A DNA stretch of 64,000 nt from Platycnemis pennipes (Eukaryota; Arthropoda; Insecta; Odonata; Platycnemididae), in contig OW121857.1 in the NCBI GenBank assembly GCA_933228895.1, positions 7,936,001 through 8,000,000 of the forward strand. The letters are read 5' to 3'. How positions within the stretch are numbered: the first letter of the stretch is position 1; each line of letters opens with the position of its first letter. This document shows, in pieces, positions 20,603 through 34,488 of the stretch. The notes under the pieces are model-generated. The model was not told the DNA's origin and made no database searches. It saw only the letters and a program-made list of their open reading frames with translations. A program made the translations under genes and the position numbers.

Positions 20603-22063
20603 TAAAAAACTTGTCATTCTACCATAAATGACTCGGCGAAACCTATCAACAGACTCGTTTCTCTACGATTCGTTTTTTTTCGAAATAAACATCACGTAAT
20701 GTTTGGTTTAATAGACCTACTAATTTTTTCGTCACACATTTACGCAAGTTTCGCCACCTACTAGCGCAATAAAAATTTGTTTGCTGTATTTTTCGATAAT
20801 TTATCCCGAACGTAATAAATTCGTGTTGTATCGTATTAAGACCTCATTTTCGCCTAATTTCGCACTATACCGATCAATGAATTTCCCTGGATACCTACTA
20901 ATAGGCCACTTCTTGTGTCGCCTGACATGAGCCTTCTAAAGGCATCTAAAAGCGGAGAAAGGCTCTGGGGAAAAAATAAAATTAGGCGTAATATAGTGAA
21001 ATACAATCATGATAAAAATATTTACCACCATGGAAGGTGACAGAACAGAACTGCAAATGGCAAAGAAATGACTGCTCCGGAAACTTACTGTACTTACGTA
21101 CACTTTGCGTTTACTTAATTTATGGAGGGAACATAACTTCGGTATTTGTATTTTATGATGTCACTTTCCAATCGATTAACTAAGTATCGACCAATAAAGG
21201 TCACGATTTATCGGCTGCTTGCAAATTTCGTTTACAAATTATCGATTATTTTTAATCATCACCCATTCCTACTAGAAATATCAATTTTTCCCTTATACAT
21301 CAAGTACACTACAATTGCTCTCACAATATCGAATGGAAATATTCAATCCATAACCAGAATAAAATAGACAATAAAAACTAATGCACAACCAGATCGAGCA
21401 ACCTCAGTCCCCTATGTTTAAAATTGAAACATGCAAATGTTACGCAATTTGTAATATAAGATTATTTAATTGTATAGACAATGAGACAATTTATAATGTA
21501 AAATTATTGAAGTCGTTAACATCCTTCACAACATCACTGTGAAAATCAAGTGAAAACTGTGAGTATTATTGGATTACTCTGCTGTTTTTATTGTTCATTT
21601 TATGAAAATGAATAAAAAGACTGCTTATTTGGCAAGGAGGTTCCTGGAATAAATCCAAAATATGTGACTTAAAGGTAATATTCATACGTGATGAATTTAG
21701 GAAATACATTTCTTTAAATCATTTCCCACGTGGACTAATATCTTCTTGCACAACAACAGTATAAATTGATACCAAGAATCGAGTAATCGAGTGGCAAATA
21801 TATTTTCTAAGCACCGGAAACGCGGAAACAAACACTAGAGGTTTGTTTTTACAACGCATAAAAACAAACACATAACAAGAAAGAGGAAGTTTTTTAAACC
21901 GTTCAATACAAAAATAGGAAATCCTATTTCTAAAGTATAACAAACAATGACGATAACTAGCAAAGAATCACTGCCGGTTTCATCAATTTTAAGAGAAAAA
22001 TTTAGTACCGATAAAAAACCTTAAGCGGTGTATTATTTCCGGGTGTTCAAGATGGATAATGCC
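20603..22063. other. Upstream region of gene copy 2
   Basis: Counterpart of 2541-4000, with scattered substitutions. It contains no supported gene. Its conservation next to the promoter suggests regulatory DNA or simply a recent duplication. Confidence 0.5.
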
Positions 22064-22071
22064 TATAAAAG
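22064..22071 (+). promoter_or_regulatory. TATA box, gene copy 2
   Basis: TATAAAAG sits 79 bases before the start codon, exactly as in copy 1. Confidence 0.75.
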
Positions 22072-22142
22072 CACGACCCGCTTCCTTCCACTTCATACCA
22101 TCGAGATCTTCCTTAGCGGTTGACACCATCCGAGCATCGAAA

Positions 22143-25034
22143 ATGGAAAAACGGAGCGCTCGTATTCTCCTGCTGCTCCTCTTCTACGCAGGAATGTCCA
22201 CCGCATATCCACGTAAGTCGGACTTAGTATGTTTCATTGCATCAATTACTATATCTTAGGTCCACTGATATGATTTAGCAGTGCAATTTCCAAAAAGAGA
22301 GTACAAGTAATCAAACATAAAAATGCTTATTATCTTGGGATACTAATGCCGTAACACTTACATGATATGAAGAAACACCATAAGTATTTTAATGCATCAA
22401 TTTCAAAAAATTATCAGTTGCATTTAACCATGACAAAAAAAACTTTCAAAGCTAAGGCTAACCTCTTATAAATATGGACGTCTAAATATGGTAGTGATGA
22501 ATATTCCTATCCTTAATATTGACCAAGTACTTGATTACATTCCAGTTGATGATGCGGGCGGGCGACAGCAGTTAGAAAATAGGACATCCGAAAATACTGA
22601 TACATATTCTGATGGCCAGAAAATATATAACGCCCTAAATCTGACAAAAAATGAAGAGGATAAAGACAAGTTGATGACAACTACCCCGGAGGACCAAAAT
22701 AAGGAAGGAAATCAAAAGGAAGAGGTAAAGTCACGCGGGCGACGTGACACACCCGGAGGCGGACCTACACCGACGACTACCACAGAAGACACAAGTTCAC
22801 AACATCCAGGAGCAGAAGGAGAGTCGGCACAAGGAAGCACAACGAGTGCAGGAATCGACGGTGAAGGCACGCACACAACAACCACCCCTGAGGCCCCAAA
22901 TGCAGGAGTAGAGGGACATTCACGCAAGCGACGTGACACAACCGGAGGCGGACCTACCCCGACGACTACCACACGAGACACAAGTTCACAACATCCAGGA
23001 GCAGAAGGAGAGTCGGCACAAGGTAGCACAACGAGTGCAGGAATCGACGGTGAAGGCACGCAAACAACAACCACCCCTGAGGCCCCAAATGCAGGAGGAG
23101 AGGGTCATTCAAGTAAGCGACGTGACACAACCGGAGGCGGACCTACCAGGACGACTACCACACGAGACACAAGTTCACAACATCCAGGAGCAGAAGGAGA
23201 GTCGGCACAAGGAAGCACAACGAGTGCCGGAGTCGACGGTGAAGGCACGAACTCAACAACCACACCTGAGGCCCCAAATGCAGCAGGAGAGGGACATTCA
23301 CGCAAGCGACGTGACACAACCGGAGGCGGATCTACCCCGACGACTACCAAAAGAGACACAAGTTCACAACATCCAGGAGCAGAAGGAGAGTCGGCACAAG
23401 GAAGCACAACGAGTGCCGGAGTCGACGATAAAGGCACGCAGCACACAACAACCACCCCTGAGGCCCCAAATGGAGGAGGGGAGAAAAATTCACGCAAGCG
23501 ACGTGACACAACCGGAGGCGGACCTACCAGGACGACTACCACACGAGACACAAGTTCACAACATCCAGGAGCAGAAGGAGAGTCGGCACAAGGAAGCACA
23601 ACGAGTGCCGGAGTCGACGATGAAGGCACGCAGCACACAACAACCACCCCTGAGGCCCCAAATGGAGGAGGGGAGAAAAATTCACGCAAGCGACGTGACA
23701 CAACCGGAGGCGGACCTACCCCGACGACTACCAAAAGAGACACAAGTTCACAACATCCAGGAGCAAAAGGAGAGTCGGCACAAGGTAGCACAACGAGTGC
23801 CGGAGTCGACGGTGAAGGCAGGCAAACAACAACCACCCCTGAGGCCTCAAATGCAGGAGTAGAGGGAAATTCACGTAAGCGACGTGACACAACCGGAGGC
23901 GGAACTACCCCGACCACTACCACACGAGACACAAGTTCACAACATCCAGGAGCAGAAGGAGAGTCGGCACAAGGAAGCACAACGAGTGCAGGAGTCGACG
24001 GTGAAGACACGCACACAACAACCACCCCTGAGGCCCCAAATGCAGGAGGAGAGGGACATTCACGCAAGCGACGTGACACAACCGGAGGCGGACCTACCCC
24101 GACGACTACCACAAGAGACACAAGTTCACAACATCCAGGAGCAGAAGGAGAGTCGGCACAAGGTAGCACAATGAGTGCCGGAGTCGACGGTGAAGGCACG
24201 CAAACAACAACCACCCCTGAGGCCCCAAATGCAGGAGGAGAGGGACATTCACGCAAGCGACGTGACACAACCGGAGGCGGACCTACCCCGACGACTACCA
24301 CACGAGACACAAGTTCACAACATCCAGGAGCAGAAGGAGAGTCGGCACAAGGTAGCACAATGAGTGCCGGAGTCGACGGTGAAGGCACGCAAACAACAAC
24401 CACCCCTGAGGCCCCAAATGCAGGAGGAGAGGGACATTCACGCAAGCGACGTGACACAACCGGAGGCGGACCTACCAGGACGACTACCACAAGAGACACA
24501 AGTTCACAACATTCAGGAGCAGAAGGAGAGTCGGCACAAGGTAGCACAACGAGTGCAGGAATCGACGGTGAAGGCACGCACACAACAACCACACCTGAGG
24601 CCCCAAATGCAGCAGGAGAGGGACATTCAAGCAAGCGACGTGACACAACCGGAGGCGGACCTACCCCGACGACTACCACAAGAGACACAAGTTCACAACA
24701 TCCAGGAGCAGAAGGAGAGTCGGCACAAGGTAGCACAATGAGTGCCGGAGTCGACGGTGAAGGCACGCAAACAACAACCACCCCTGAGGCCTCAAATGCA
24801 GGAGTAGAGGGAAATTCACGTAAGCGACGTGACACAACTGGAGGCGGAACTACCCCGACGACTACCACAAGAGACACAAGTTCACAACATCCAGGAGCAG
24901 AAGGAGAGTCGGCACAAGGAAGCACAACGAGTGCAGTAGTCGACGGTGAAGACACGCACACAACAACCAACCCTGAGACCCCAAATGGAGGAGGGGAGGG
25001 AAATTCACGCAAGCGACGTGACGTAGTCGAATAA
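22143..25034 (+). CDS. Secreted Thr/Ser-rich repeat polyprotein, copy 2
   Basis: Exon 1 (22143-22212) is identical to that of copy 1. The intron is again 282 nt, and exon 2 (22495-25034) encodes the acidic segment, where N-T-T has become N-R-T and still forms a sequon, followed by 12 repeats. The predicted product is about 869 residues and has no cysteine. Ten repeats end in RKRR and two in SKRR. The C-terminus is RKRRDVVE, and the last repeat is a distinct variant with NPETPNGGGEG that is also found at the end of copy 3. The ORF is complete with promoter and poly(A) signal, so this copy is probably functional. Functional inference is as for copy 1 and equally uncertain. Confidence 0.82.
22746..25019 (+). 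repeat. Coding minisatellite, 12 x 189-bp repeats (gene copy 2)
   Basis: Repeat classes occur in a different order from copy 1: two successive GTQH-type units, then GRQ, GED, and two nearly identical GTQ units at 24175 and 24364. This indicates independent expansion and contraction in each gene after the units separated. Confidence 0.92.
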
Positions 25035-25196
25035 GAAGACAATTGAATATTGATACTGTGATTAGGAACTTTCATGTTCTTTTAAGTGTGATATTTGAGC
25101 AATATATTGTTTATTTTTTATCAAAGATAATTTATATTTTATAGAGTTCATTGCACTGTTGGGGCTCTCCCTTTATGATGTGTTGCGAATTATTCT

Positions 25197-25202
25197 AATA
25201 AA
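25197..25202 (+). terminator. Poly(A) signal, gene copy 2
   Basis: AATAAA lies at the same distance from the stop codon as in copy 1. Confidence 0.7.
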
Positions 25203-28200
25203 AGTTTTTCAGCATGTATTTTCTAGTTTTCAACCAATTTTTATTTACAATATCCGTCAAGTTTACCGCATATTAGTGTATCTTGAGTGACTGTGTTTAG
25301 TGAAGCCGGTTTTTTATATCCTTCTCCGCTCGTTAATATATGTAAAAGCTATATTGTAAAGCAAATGGCACTGTAAACATCCTTTAAATCCTGTACTTAT
25401 AATTATCATGTTGTTTGTGTTTCATATCATTTTTAGCCCTGAATATGGAAGAATGCCGTTTCCGTAACTTCGGTCGTAAATTATATATTTTTCAACCTTA
25501 AAAAAGGACCAAAACTCCCGAAAAATCATCTATATTATTACACATTATACGAGTAACTTAATGACGTGGAAACTGCGCTTCGATGTACTCTATTCTTATA
25601 ATGTTTATAATTTGCGTTACTGAGTTAATTTGGGTTTAGTGATGCCTTTTGTATTTTAAAATATGTATTCAAACAATCCACAGGGTAAAATATAATTGCC
25701 CAATATGGTAAACCAATGTTTAAGGTACGTAATGAATACTATTTATTGCATTGACTCCAGGGGCCCTATTCTGGTTCTCGTAACCTGCCCCGTAACCAGG
25801 GCGAGTCGCCTGATTCTCGCAAAAAGTGAGACGTTGAATTCTCTTTCTTAACGCATCGCAATCCGTGTTAAACTCCCGCTCACAGGTTACGCTCCACCAA
25901 TCAGAGAGCACATTCTTATGCTGGTTCTGCTATTGGCCGGTTACAGCCTAGGTTAGCTATCGCAAGATCTATCACCCAAATCAGTTGCGTGATACAGTTC
26001 ATTTCAGTTTGGGAGAGGTGTAAAACTTCGAGTATGATGAGTAAAAGACAATTTTGGGTGATTTATAAGATAAGTGGTATAATGGCGTGCTCTGAAAAAC
26101 AATTCTTGTTAAATTTTTGACGTATTTGTGCTTGTACTAGATACGTATCAGAATGATCGTAGTGTGATGACTTCTTGTTTTGCTGTTTACATTGTGTACT
26201 TCGTAATGATATATGTTTCTCAAATGGCCTTGTAACTATTTTGTAACACAAGACTCTTGCCATTTTGTGACACATTGTATCACACAACTTAAATACAAGT
26301 CGCGGTTCACCTCACTTCGGCATGGGTGGTTATGTTTACATTTTAGTTAGGATAGGAAAAGGTTAGGCTTTTGGTGAACCATAGCGTATGTGGAGCTGAT
26401 AGTGAGTACCAAAGAATAATTCATATTTGATGTTTTGTCTCATTTGTGCTTTTATGAATGAAGTGTTTGAGTACTTCATGTTACGATGCTTTGCTTACAT
26501 CATGTACTTCCGTGCTAATAAATGTTTTCCAAAAGCTCTTTTGAGTGTTAAGTGGCAGATTACCTTGTAAAAGGTATAAATCATTCTCACCTAGGATATT
26601 AATGGATAGATGAAGGAAATAGCGTTTTCATACGTGCTTGTTTCACAACTGTGTGTTACGTTTGCTGGAAATAATGCGTTTGCTTCATAATTGTCCTTGA
26701 AAGTACTAGTTTTTATGTTACTTGTATCTACCTAAACCTACCATCGGTATATGTCGTAAGGTGCAGGATTTTTGTGAAGTTGTACGCACAATGGCTTCTT
26801 TTTTTAATTTAAAATACCATCGGAATCATAATCAAATTAAGACGTATGATGGTTCAACATACATATATTTTCGTGGCAAGTAACTAGTGTTGCCTTTTAA
26901 GTGTCAAAACCTGGGGAATTTTTCATTTCAAATTAGATAGGGCATGTTAGTTGACTATCTCTAATTTTACCTCAGTCAGTGTGTGGAATGTTTCATGAGT
27001 GAATTATGACACAAAATGAAAATATATAATTTATTGCAGATACTGTAACATTTCCTTCCCATAGTGCTATTTGCACACCCCAGCCTACAACCCAGATTAT
27101 CATTAATAGGAGTGTCTTTCATCTTATTTCGCTTTTCTCACTCAAAATTTCCCTAATTAATTGATTGGTAAATATTTGTGAACTATAGGTAAGGCACTCA
27201 ATTTTGTGAGTTGTAATTTCAATGTAGTATACAGGTATATGCTCACATGGGTCGGAATTTCTAATTGTAATGGTTGATATTATGCTTCATCAATCCCTAA
27301 AGGTAATGTATCAAATCCTAGATAATGCCTGATTTTCAGTATATATAAGTAGATGTAGGAGGGAGTGTGAAAAGTTCTTGCAATTAAATATTGCATCATT
27401 GAAGAGGGAAAAACATTGCTTTAGCTGGTATTTATATCAGAAATTTTCTGGTGCTCCATGACATATATTTATTTCTCCTGCTGGATATTATTTGCTGTCA
27501 GAATTTCATGTTTCTGTTCATTACAATACATGCACAGTGATGTGTGATACCATCATAGTTTTACATTCTATTGACAGTGCTAAAATGCAAATTAAAAGTT
27601 AGAGATTAAAAAAAATAACATTCTTTATTTCATGTAGTGGAAATGCAAAATTCTTGACAACATCATAATAAGGCCCCAAATTTTAATGAACTCAAGCAGC
27701 AGACTAGTCTGAGCATTTGGCATGTATCTATATTTTGTGATGTAATAACATCACATTCTTATCCATGTTACTCTACATGAAATATGTTTGAATGTTTACT
27801 CCACAAAGAAATTCACACTAAGAGCATCAGCCACTTTATTATCTTGCTGGGCAAAATATTTTCAATCCATGACAATCTGCATGTAGCAAAATTCCTGGAA
27901 CTTTTATTTTTCCTGAGGATTTTCACCCATCCAACTTATAAAATCATTTGCATGGATTGATTGATCACCTCCTAGCCCTCCTCCAAAGCATACCTTTTTC
28001 CAGAATATCGAAAATGCAATTAGACTTGTGATACAGTGGCTTGTAATTTATGGTTAACCTGTGATGTGTGCCAGTACTTGTTAAGATATCAGTATGTGTG
28101 TTCTGTCGGAATTTACCCTAACTCAGTTGGCAGTATTTGCAGTAATGTCTATTAAGGCACCAAAGCTCTCCCAAATGGAATTAAAATTTGGTTTCTTGTA

Positions 28201-29525
28201 CTCCAACATCACACGTCGTTGTATCAACTCCTCACCAAGCATCATACCCTCATTTATTTTTAAGCTTTGTCCTTCTTACCCCACCCTCTTAGCTCTCTTT
28301 ATCTTAGACAATTTGAGCAATCCAGTGTGAAGAAAACAACATTATTGTGACAATAGAATGGCTTGGCATTAATGGTTGGGCTAACATGTATGCAAATAAT
28401 CCACCATCTGTGAGAATTGTTCCTAAGAAACAAGCACATACCCATGATCTAGAGCATATTAGTGAGCATTTATACTCTGCTGATACACAGAGCACTCCCA
28501 ACTTGAATTTCCATTCAGTGGGTAGGTGCAGACATATACAATTTGAACACTCCAGGAAGAGTTATGCCTAATGTTGACTTCATATTCATGCATTTCTGAT
28601 TTCAGCTAGTGTAGGCCTTTAACTAATTGGGTTCAAAGCATGCAAGGTTTTGAAATTTTATGTAACCTACCTTCTTAAAGTACAAACTTATAGTTTATTG
28701 CTACTAGAGCAATGCATTTCCTCAAGATAAATATTTCTGTGTAAGTTAGTGCTTATAACATCATTGTCAAAGCCTCTTTGTTTTATATATGAACAAAATA
28801 ATTGACAAAATATTCAAAAAACATCAAATTTGTAATGCAGTGAAAACAATTCTATACCTAATGGTCTAAGTGTGATTAATCATTTACTTCATCTTAGGCA
28901 TATTCTATGCACATTCATATTTTCAAAATGCTGAAGTATAGTGTCATCACTTGCATAGTAACTTGACAAGAAAATCCATGACATGCATTTATTTGCATCT
29001 AGTTATAATTAATCTCTTTTTCTGCAATGTTGAATACTGTGTTGACCTGTCTTCTACATTTCCAAGAGTTAACAAAAAGTTGGAATCCAATACTGATGAA
29101 ATATTCCTACATTAGCACATCATTCGACAAGTTCTTTCAATATGTTAATCGCTATTGACTAATACTTGCTTTGCTTATTGCTTCACATGCTTGTTTCATT
29201 TGCATTGCATTTCATGCATTGCTTCAATTAACTTAATTCTCGTCATTAGTACAATGAACATCTTATATGGCCATTTAATATGTATCGCTTTCTAATAACA
29301 AGAAATATATCGGCGTAGGTAGGAAAAGAATTTTTTGTTTTTGCGACACGATCTTCTTTAGGTTTCTTTGGATTGATCACAACTTTTCGGCAGTTGACTT
29401 CGTCCTTCGGCATAAGATAAGAACAATTACGAGATCTATTCACCCTACCTTATCAGTAGATGATTGATTAGATTATTATTTAACAACTCATAATGCTGAA
29501 ATTTAATTCTTCCCCTTCTTCCCCA
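25203..29525. other. Noncoding DNA, end of unit 2 and start of unit 3
   Basis: This is the counterpart of 7329-11651, continuing across the unit boundary at 26705/26706. Only chance ORFs are present. No distinct junction sequence is visible at the boundary, since the point chosen is where the window begins in unit 1 and not a proven breakpoint. Confidence 0.5.
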
Positions 29526-30777
29526 ACTTCCCCTTCTCATTCCATTTATTTCCTCGCGTTAATAGTTCCCAATTTTCCCGCGCCACCCTTTCCTGACAAA
29601 TTTGTAGGCAGGCTTCGCTGTGGAGTCAGCCCTTGCCTGAGACCAGCCATCCCCTCCTTCACCCTCCTCCTCCACTCCTATGTGCAGTTTTTGATCTCTT
29701 GGCATTTTCAGATGATAAATTTAAACATATTGTGATTTTTCCCAAACCGCACGTTAAATTCCCTTACTTTTCCAGGATTTCCATGGCCGTTTTCATTTTC
29801 CCTGACTTTTCCAGGTTTTCCAGGTTCCTATAAACCCTGATATAGGAACTGATTCCAGGATATATAAGGATATCTAAGTTACTTAGCTATAGTGCATAGC
29901 GTTCAATCCTGGGAGATGTACCCAACCTTCCCTGTTATTACAATTTTTTCTAGTAAAACGTTTGCCTTTGATGTGCACTATGTAATTGTCCACAATTTGT
30001 CTAGAGCAACTTCCGTGAGAAAATGTAATCAACATGCTGATAGCAAAGTTTTAACGCCAGCGGCAAATGAATCTAACAATAAGTTAAATCCAATTTGGTA
30101 TGTAAACGATTGAACGCAATCATCAGCGAAGATTATTTCCTGGCTAAAAAGGAATTCTAATCCGTGAAATATGATGAAATGAGAAGGAAGTTAATTATAA
30201 ACTATAGCACAAAGGGTTTTCTCAAAAAAATATCCCACAATCCGAACGAAATGCGAAGTTGATAAAATACCAAAGGACACAATGGAGAATGAAATAGAAT
30301 AGTAGGTATTAATAGTAAATTATCGAAACCTATGCTAAGGCTCCAGGCATACGTGAGTGAAATAATTTTAGAGACACGTATTATCTGCTGAACTAAATCT
30401 AAAGATATGAAAAGGGTTATATGAGATGTTGCTTCATTCAAAATTAATGTACAGCGTAATGAGACCAACTACCATAAATGGCAAGATATTGAAATACTGA
30501 ACCTCCCAGGAACACAATTGCAGATGTGTTATTGAGCTTCTGACTTCTGTAGGAGTAAAAGATTCACTGTCTACCAATTGCTTACACTGTGTTAATTACA
30601 CCATTTGTCCATATCAGAGCTGGCTACCCTGATTACACACGGATTCATGAGACGTCATCATCAGTTGTGCTGAAGTTTCTACCGCGAAGGGATTTGCAAC
30701 GAATTTGTCAGGAAAGGGTGGTGCCGGAATATTTGAAACTATTAAGGCGAGGAAATAAATGGAGTGAGAGGGGAAGT
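29526..30777. repeat. Inverted-repeat composite, unit 3
   Basis: Same structure as 11652-12903, with arms of about 78 bp and the hAT-like right-end fragment at 29609-29839 between them. Confidence 0.6.
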
Positions 30778-30997
30778 TCGTGAAGGGAAAAACTACTAGG
30801 GTTTGCGGATTCTTAGAAAAGGCGAGGAAAGCTATAATGGGAGGGAGAAAATTTGGAATATCGGAGAGAGTTCACCATGAACAGAAAACCCAAGAGAACA
30901 GAGTGCCCTGCGTATATTCTTTGTCGGCGTATTTGCTTGGAGAGAGAGATATATATAAATGAAAGCCTCCCTGCACCCTAAGCCTCCCTACTGCCTC

Positions 30998-31838
30998 CTT
31001 CCCAAGCTCACACACTACTTTACGCCGATGACTGCCAACTTTTCGAGAACATTCAAACGCCCTCCGATTGTTATGAACTACAATATTCCCTAAGACAGAC
31101 ATCAAATTGGTGCAATGTATGGAAGCTTAAGTTAAACCCAGACAAGTGTAGCGTGATGTCAATTTCCCTAAAAGGTTCACCCATGAATTTAATTATACTG
31201 TTCTTAATAGCTCCTTGAAACGTGTCTCAACACCCTTGGTATTCTTACAGACAGTAAATTAAATTTTTCCCAACACATACAAACCATCAAGTCCAAAGCA
31301 ATGTCCCTATTAGGCCTACTCTATCGTTTCACTAAAGTTAATGACCCACAGGCCCTTCGAACCTTCTTTTCTTCTATCGTTCTTCCAATTCTTACCTATT
31401 CCTGCCCCATCTGGTCTATCCCTCCTCAAACTAATCTCTCATCTCTGGACTGTGTCTGCAATTTCTTTGCTAAAATAGTTAAAAATAGATTACCGCATTT
31501 TAGTAACATGTACACCAATACAATTCTCTCCTCCCTCTCCATCCCTAACCTAGGACTCACAGCAGATTTAAAACTAATTTATAATATTCTCAATTCCACC
31601 ATCGCCTGCCCCGATTAGCTCTCCTTCGTCAACTTCAAAGTTCCTACCCGCCCAACCTTTCGTTCTCATCCTTTTCTTCATGTGCCCACTCCCAGACTTT
31701 CGATTGCCAAACGTTCTCTTTTCTTCCGTCTCTCCTCCCTATTGAACTCCCTCCCTCAACACATTGGTCCCTTTGCACTCCCAATTAAATCGTTTATAAC
31801 CCTTTCTATTTCCCATCTGTCAACAGAATAGCCCTCCC
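30998..31838 (+). pseudogene. LINE reverse-transcriptase C-terminal fragment, unit 3
   Basis: It begins at the LLYADD catalytic motif and runs through CPIWS to a C-terminal segment that ends with a natural-looking stop near 31832. A one-base deletion near 31171 and an in-frame stop at CPD (31616-31618) inactivate it. No endonuclease or upstream reverse-transcriptase blocks are present, so it is 5'-truncated. Jockey, CR1 or I clade cannot be separated by eye. Confidence 0.68.
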
Positions 31839-31886
31839 TACTATTTGTTTACAGTTACCTTTATTTCTTTTCTTGAATATGTCTAA

Positions 31887-32676
31887 CAGGGTTTATAGGG
31901 GTTTTCATTTTCATTTTCCCTGACTTTTCCAGGATTTCCAGACCATTATTAGTGATTTTTCCTGACTCTTGAGCGCCTGAAAACTCCAACATTTCCATCA
32001 TTTATAGAGATAAAACTGGTAGTGAGGAAGCAGAGAAGTCTAAACTTATGAAAAATCATAGGTTTATTTTCATATTAATCATATGAACTTCCAGTAATAA
32101 GAGATCAACTACATAAAATCCACAAAATAAAAATTAATTTTAATTGCAGAAAAATATATGCAAAGAGGGCTAAACTGGCTTTTCCTTCAAACCTGATGTC
32201 ATGTTAAAGTAGCTATTTGAATCAATCTCGATTTTTTCTTCTTCACATCCTTCTACAAATTTGGCTAAGTGAAATCAAATTTGACTGAGAATAACTTTTT
32301 TGTCTCCAGAGTGACAAAGCGGAGCATTCATGGCAAAATCATTAGCGAATGAAAATGAGATGCGCACACCTTTCGCCAATCTTTTCACCAAATCGTGCAG
32401 ACTATAGCCAGAAAGTTCCAGAATAGGTCCCCTGGGCTGCCTCCACAGTGAAGCCAGCCTGAGGCCAGTCGTCCCCTCCTTCACCCCGACCTCCGCTCCT
32501 ATGCGCAGTTTTTGATCTCATGGCATTTTCAGGTGATAAATTCCGAAATTTGAACATTTGCAATTTTTCCCTGACCAGACGTTAAATTCCCTGACTTTTC
32601 CAGGATTTCCATGACCGTTTTCATTTTCCCTCACTTTTCCAGGTTTTCCAGGATTTCCAGGTTCCTGTAAACCCTG
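31887..32676. mobile_element. hAT-like nonautonomous element with CAGGG ends
   Basis: It starts CAGGGTTTATAGG and ends CCTGTAAACCCTG, giving imperfect inverted ends. TCTAA flanks both sides (31882-31886 and 32677-32681). hAT elements usually make 8-bp duplications, so the 5-bp repeat makes the family uncertain. The interior carries a Harbinger-like terminus and many acttttccagg motifs but no transposase. Unit 2 seems to lack it, although that region is rearranged. Confidence 0.5.
32283..32431. mobile_element. Relic of Harbinger-like element right end, unit 3
   Basis: This stretch matches the last ~150 bases of the element at 40138-42090, including ctatagccagaaag and the terminus AGAATAGGTCCC followed by CTG. 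No left end is present. A sister copy lies in unit 4 at 51579-51726. Confidence 0.55.
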
Positions 32677-32681
32677 TCTAA

Positions 32682-33273
32682 TTTATGCATTGTTATTGGC
32701 CACTATAAATTGGCATCATCGCTGTATGTGGTTTTATTTCTTTAGAATAAATAAAAAAAGGAGTGACCGCTGGGGAAGGATAATTGACGACCAAGGCTCC
32801 TCCACTCACCGAGTTTTTCTACGGGCCGCCTTTTGTTTGGCCAGAGCCGTTCCACGTGAAATGCGGTTGAATGTCCATCCTATCTATCAATGAAGGCTCT
32901 TTTTTACTCCTCTATTTGCACTAGGGTTTCAAAGGTGTGGCCGACTGAAAAAGACGTCTAAAAGATGAATGAAGAAACTGGGAGATATTCTTCTTCGAAA
33001 TCTGTTGCGTTTCGGGATAAAAATAGCAGTTTCAACATTGACTGGGCCGTAAAAGGAGAAATAAGATTCCAGAGAGAATGAGGGCGTTTACTCGGAACCG
33101 AAATCGTAATTTCGTACGCGAAATCATTAGATGGAAACAGAAAAAGAATTTTAGTGAAAAATGAATCTTCTAACCTCAACCATTCACTCATAAATCGAAA
33201 ATTACAATAAGAAAAAGGGTACGCCCCCCGAAGAAGCGGCTCTAATAATATTGACGTATTGCAAAACGTATCC
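32682..33273. other. Spacer with dispersed repeat segment, unit 3
   Basis: Counterpart of 13561-14191. No gene is supported. Confidence 0.5.
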
Positions 33274-34006
33274 GGACCTTGGGAAGGTATATTCCTAAAT
33301 TAAGTTAGTAAATAAGCTCGTAAGCACTTTCCGTCACAAGAACCGTTGCCAATGATAAAAACATACTGTAGTGGCACTTTCATGTAACTAAGGCTTTTCT
33401 GCTTTTTTTTCGAGCAAACATTTATTAATATCAATTAAACAAGTGTGGTAAGGCGAGCACTTTTTTACATTGCTAAATTCTACATTATATTGCACATCTT
33501 TTAATAGTTTTTCGTCAAAACGGCATTTCACTTTATATTATTAATCTGCAAATCTTACTGCAAGAGCCAGGCTCTGCCGTATAACCACGCATAAAATACC
33601 TGATTTTCAATGTCTTTTCTCTTCAAATATATAATGGAAAGGCCTCATTATTATATTGGCAATCGCAAGAAGGGCCAAAAAATGATGCGTTCTGAAATGT
33701 TCACAAAAATGACATCTACTTCATAATTCGGTGGACTCACCTTAATAATGTAAAGAGAAAGGTCGTTTTGACGAAAAACTAATATACGATGCGCTATTTT
33801 GTGTAGAATTAAACACTGAAACTGTGCTTGCCTTGCCCCACTTGTTAAATTCATATTAATAAATATTTGCTCGAAAAAAAACAAAACCCTTAGTTACATA
33901 AAAGTGACGCTAGAGTATGTTGTTATCATTGGTAACGGTCTTGTGACCAAACGTAGTTACAAGCCTTTTTACTAACTTAATTTAAGAATATACCTTACCA
34001 AGGCCC
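33274..34006. mobile_element. Foldback element, unit 3 copy
   Basis: Two inverted arms of about 265 bp flank a unique centre. It preserves the uninterrupted ccttaataatgtaaag site in which copia lies in unit 2. Confidence 0.75.
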
Positions 34007-34488
34007 TTGTTACATTTTTTTTTATTTGAATATTTCATTGGTTATTGATACGGTGTAATTAATACCAATACTTCCACATGGTAGCAGCGTCATTTTTGCC
34101 AAACAATTTTCAAAAATATGAATATTAATAGCATTCGAATAAATAAGAATGAATAAATAAGATATATCGAATGTGACGAAAATGTACTATATGATGTAGA
34201 AATGAACGCTCTATGAAATAAATGTCACTACATTAAAATTGGTTTCCTCTTTCGGAAGGTGTAACTTAAAGGCATAAAATATCAGTAACTCTTATATAAA
34301 ATTCATTTGCTATTTGAAGAAGTATGATATGGAATAAGGGAGCATTTTTTGACCTCTCATTAATTAATGATGACGATGTAACAGGAGTAGGCTTAGCTCG
34401 AGCGGCAACCGTGTACGAAATTTCTTCGATTTTGAATCGTGACTAGCAGTGACTACTTTCATTGTGTTATATATCGTAAAAAGACAGG
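34007..34488. other. Noncoding spacer, unit 3
   Basis: Counterpart of 1343-1888. Nothing recognisable. Confidence 0.5.

Larger units (their letters stand above)
8832..26705 (+). repeat. Tandem array unit 2 (with copia insertion)
   Basis: This is a full-length copy of 17.9 kb, of which 4.48 kb is a copia element plus its target duplication. The first 4 kb (8832-13000) look almost identical to 26706-30880 and 45713-48190 when read side by side, including the trivial small ORFs. It contains gene copy 2. Its LINE reverse-transcriptase fragment is shortened compared with units 3 and 4. Confidence 0.9.
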
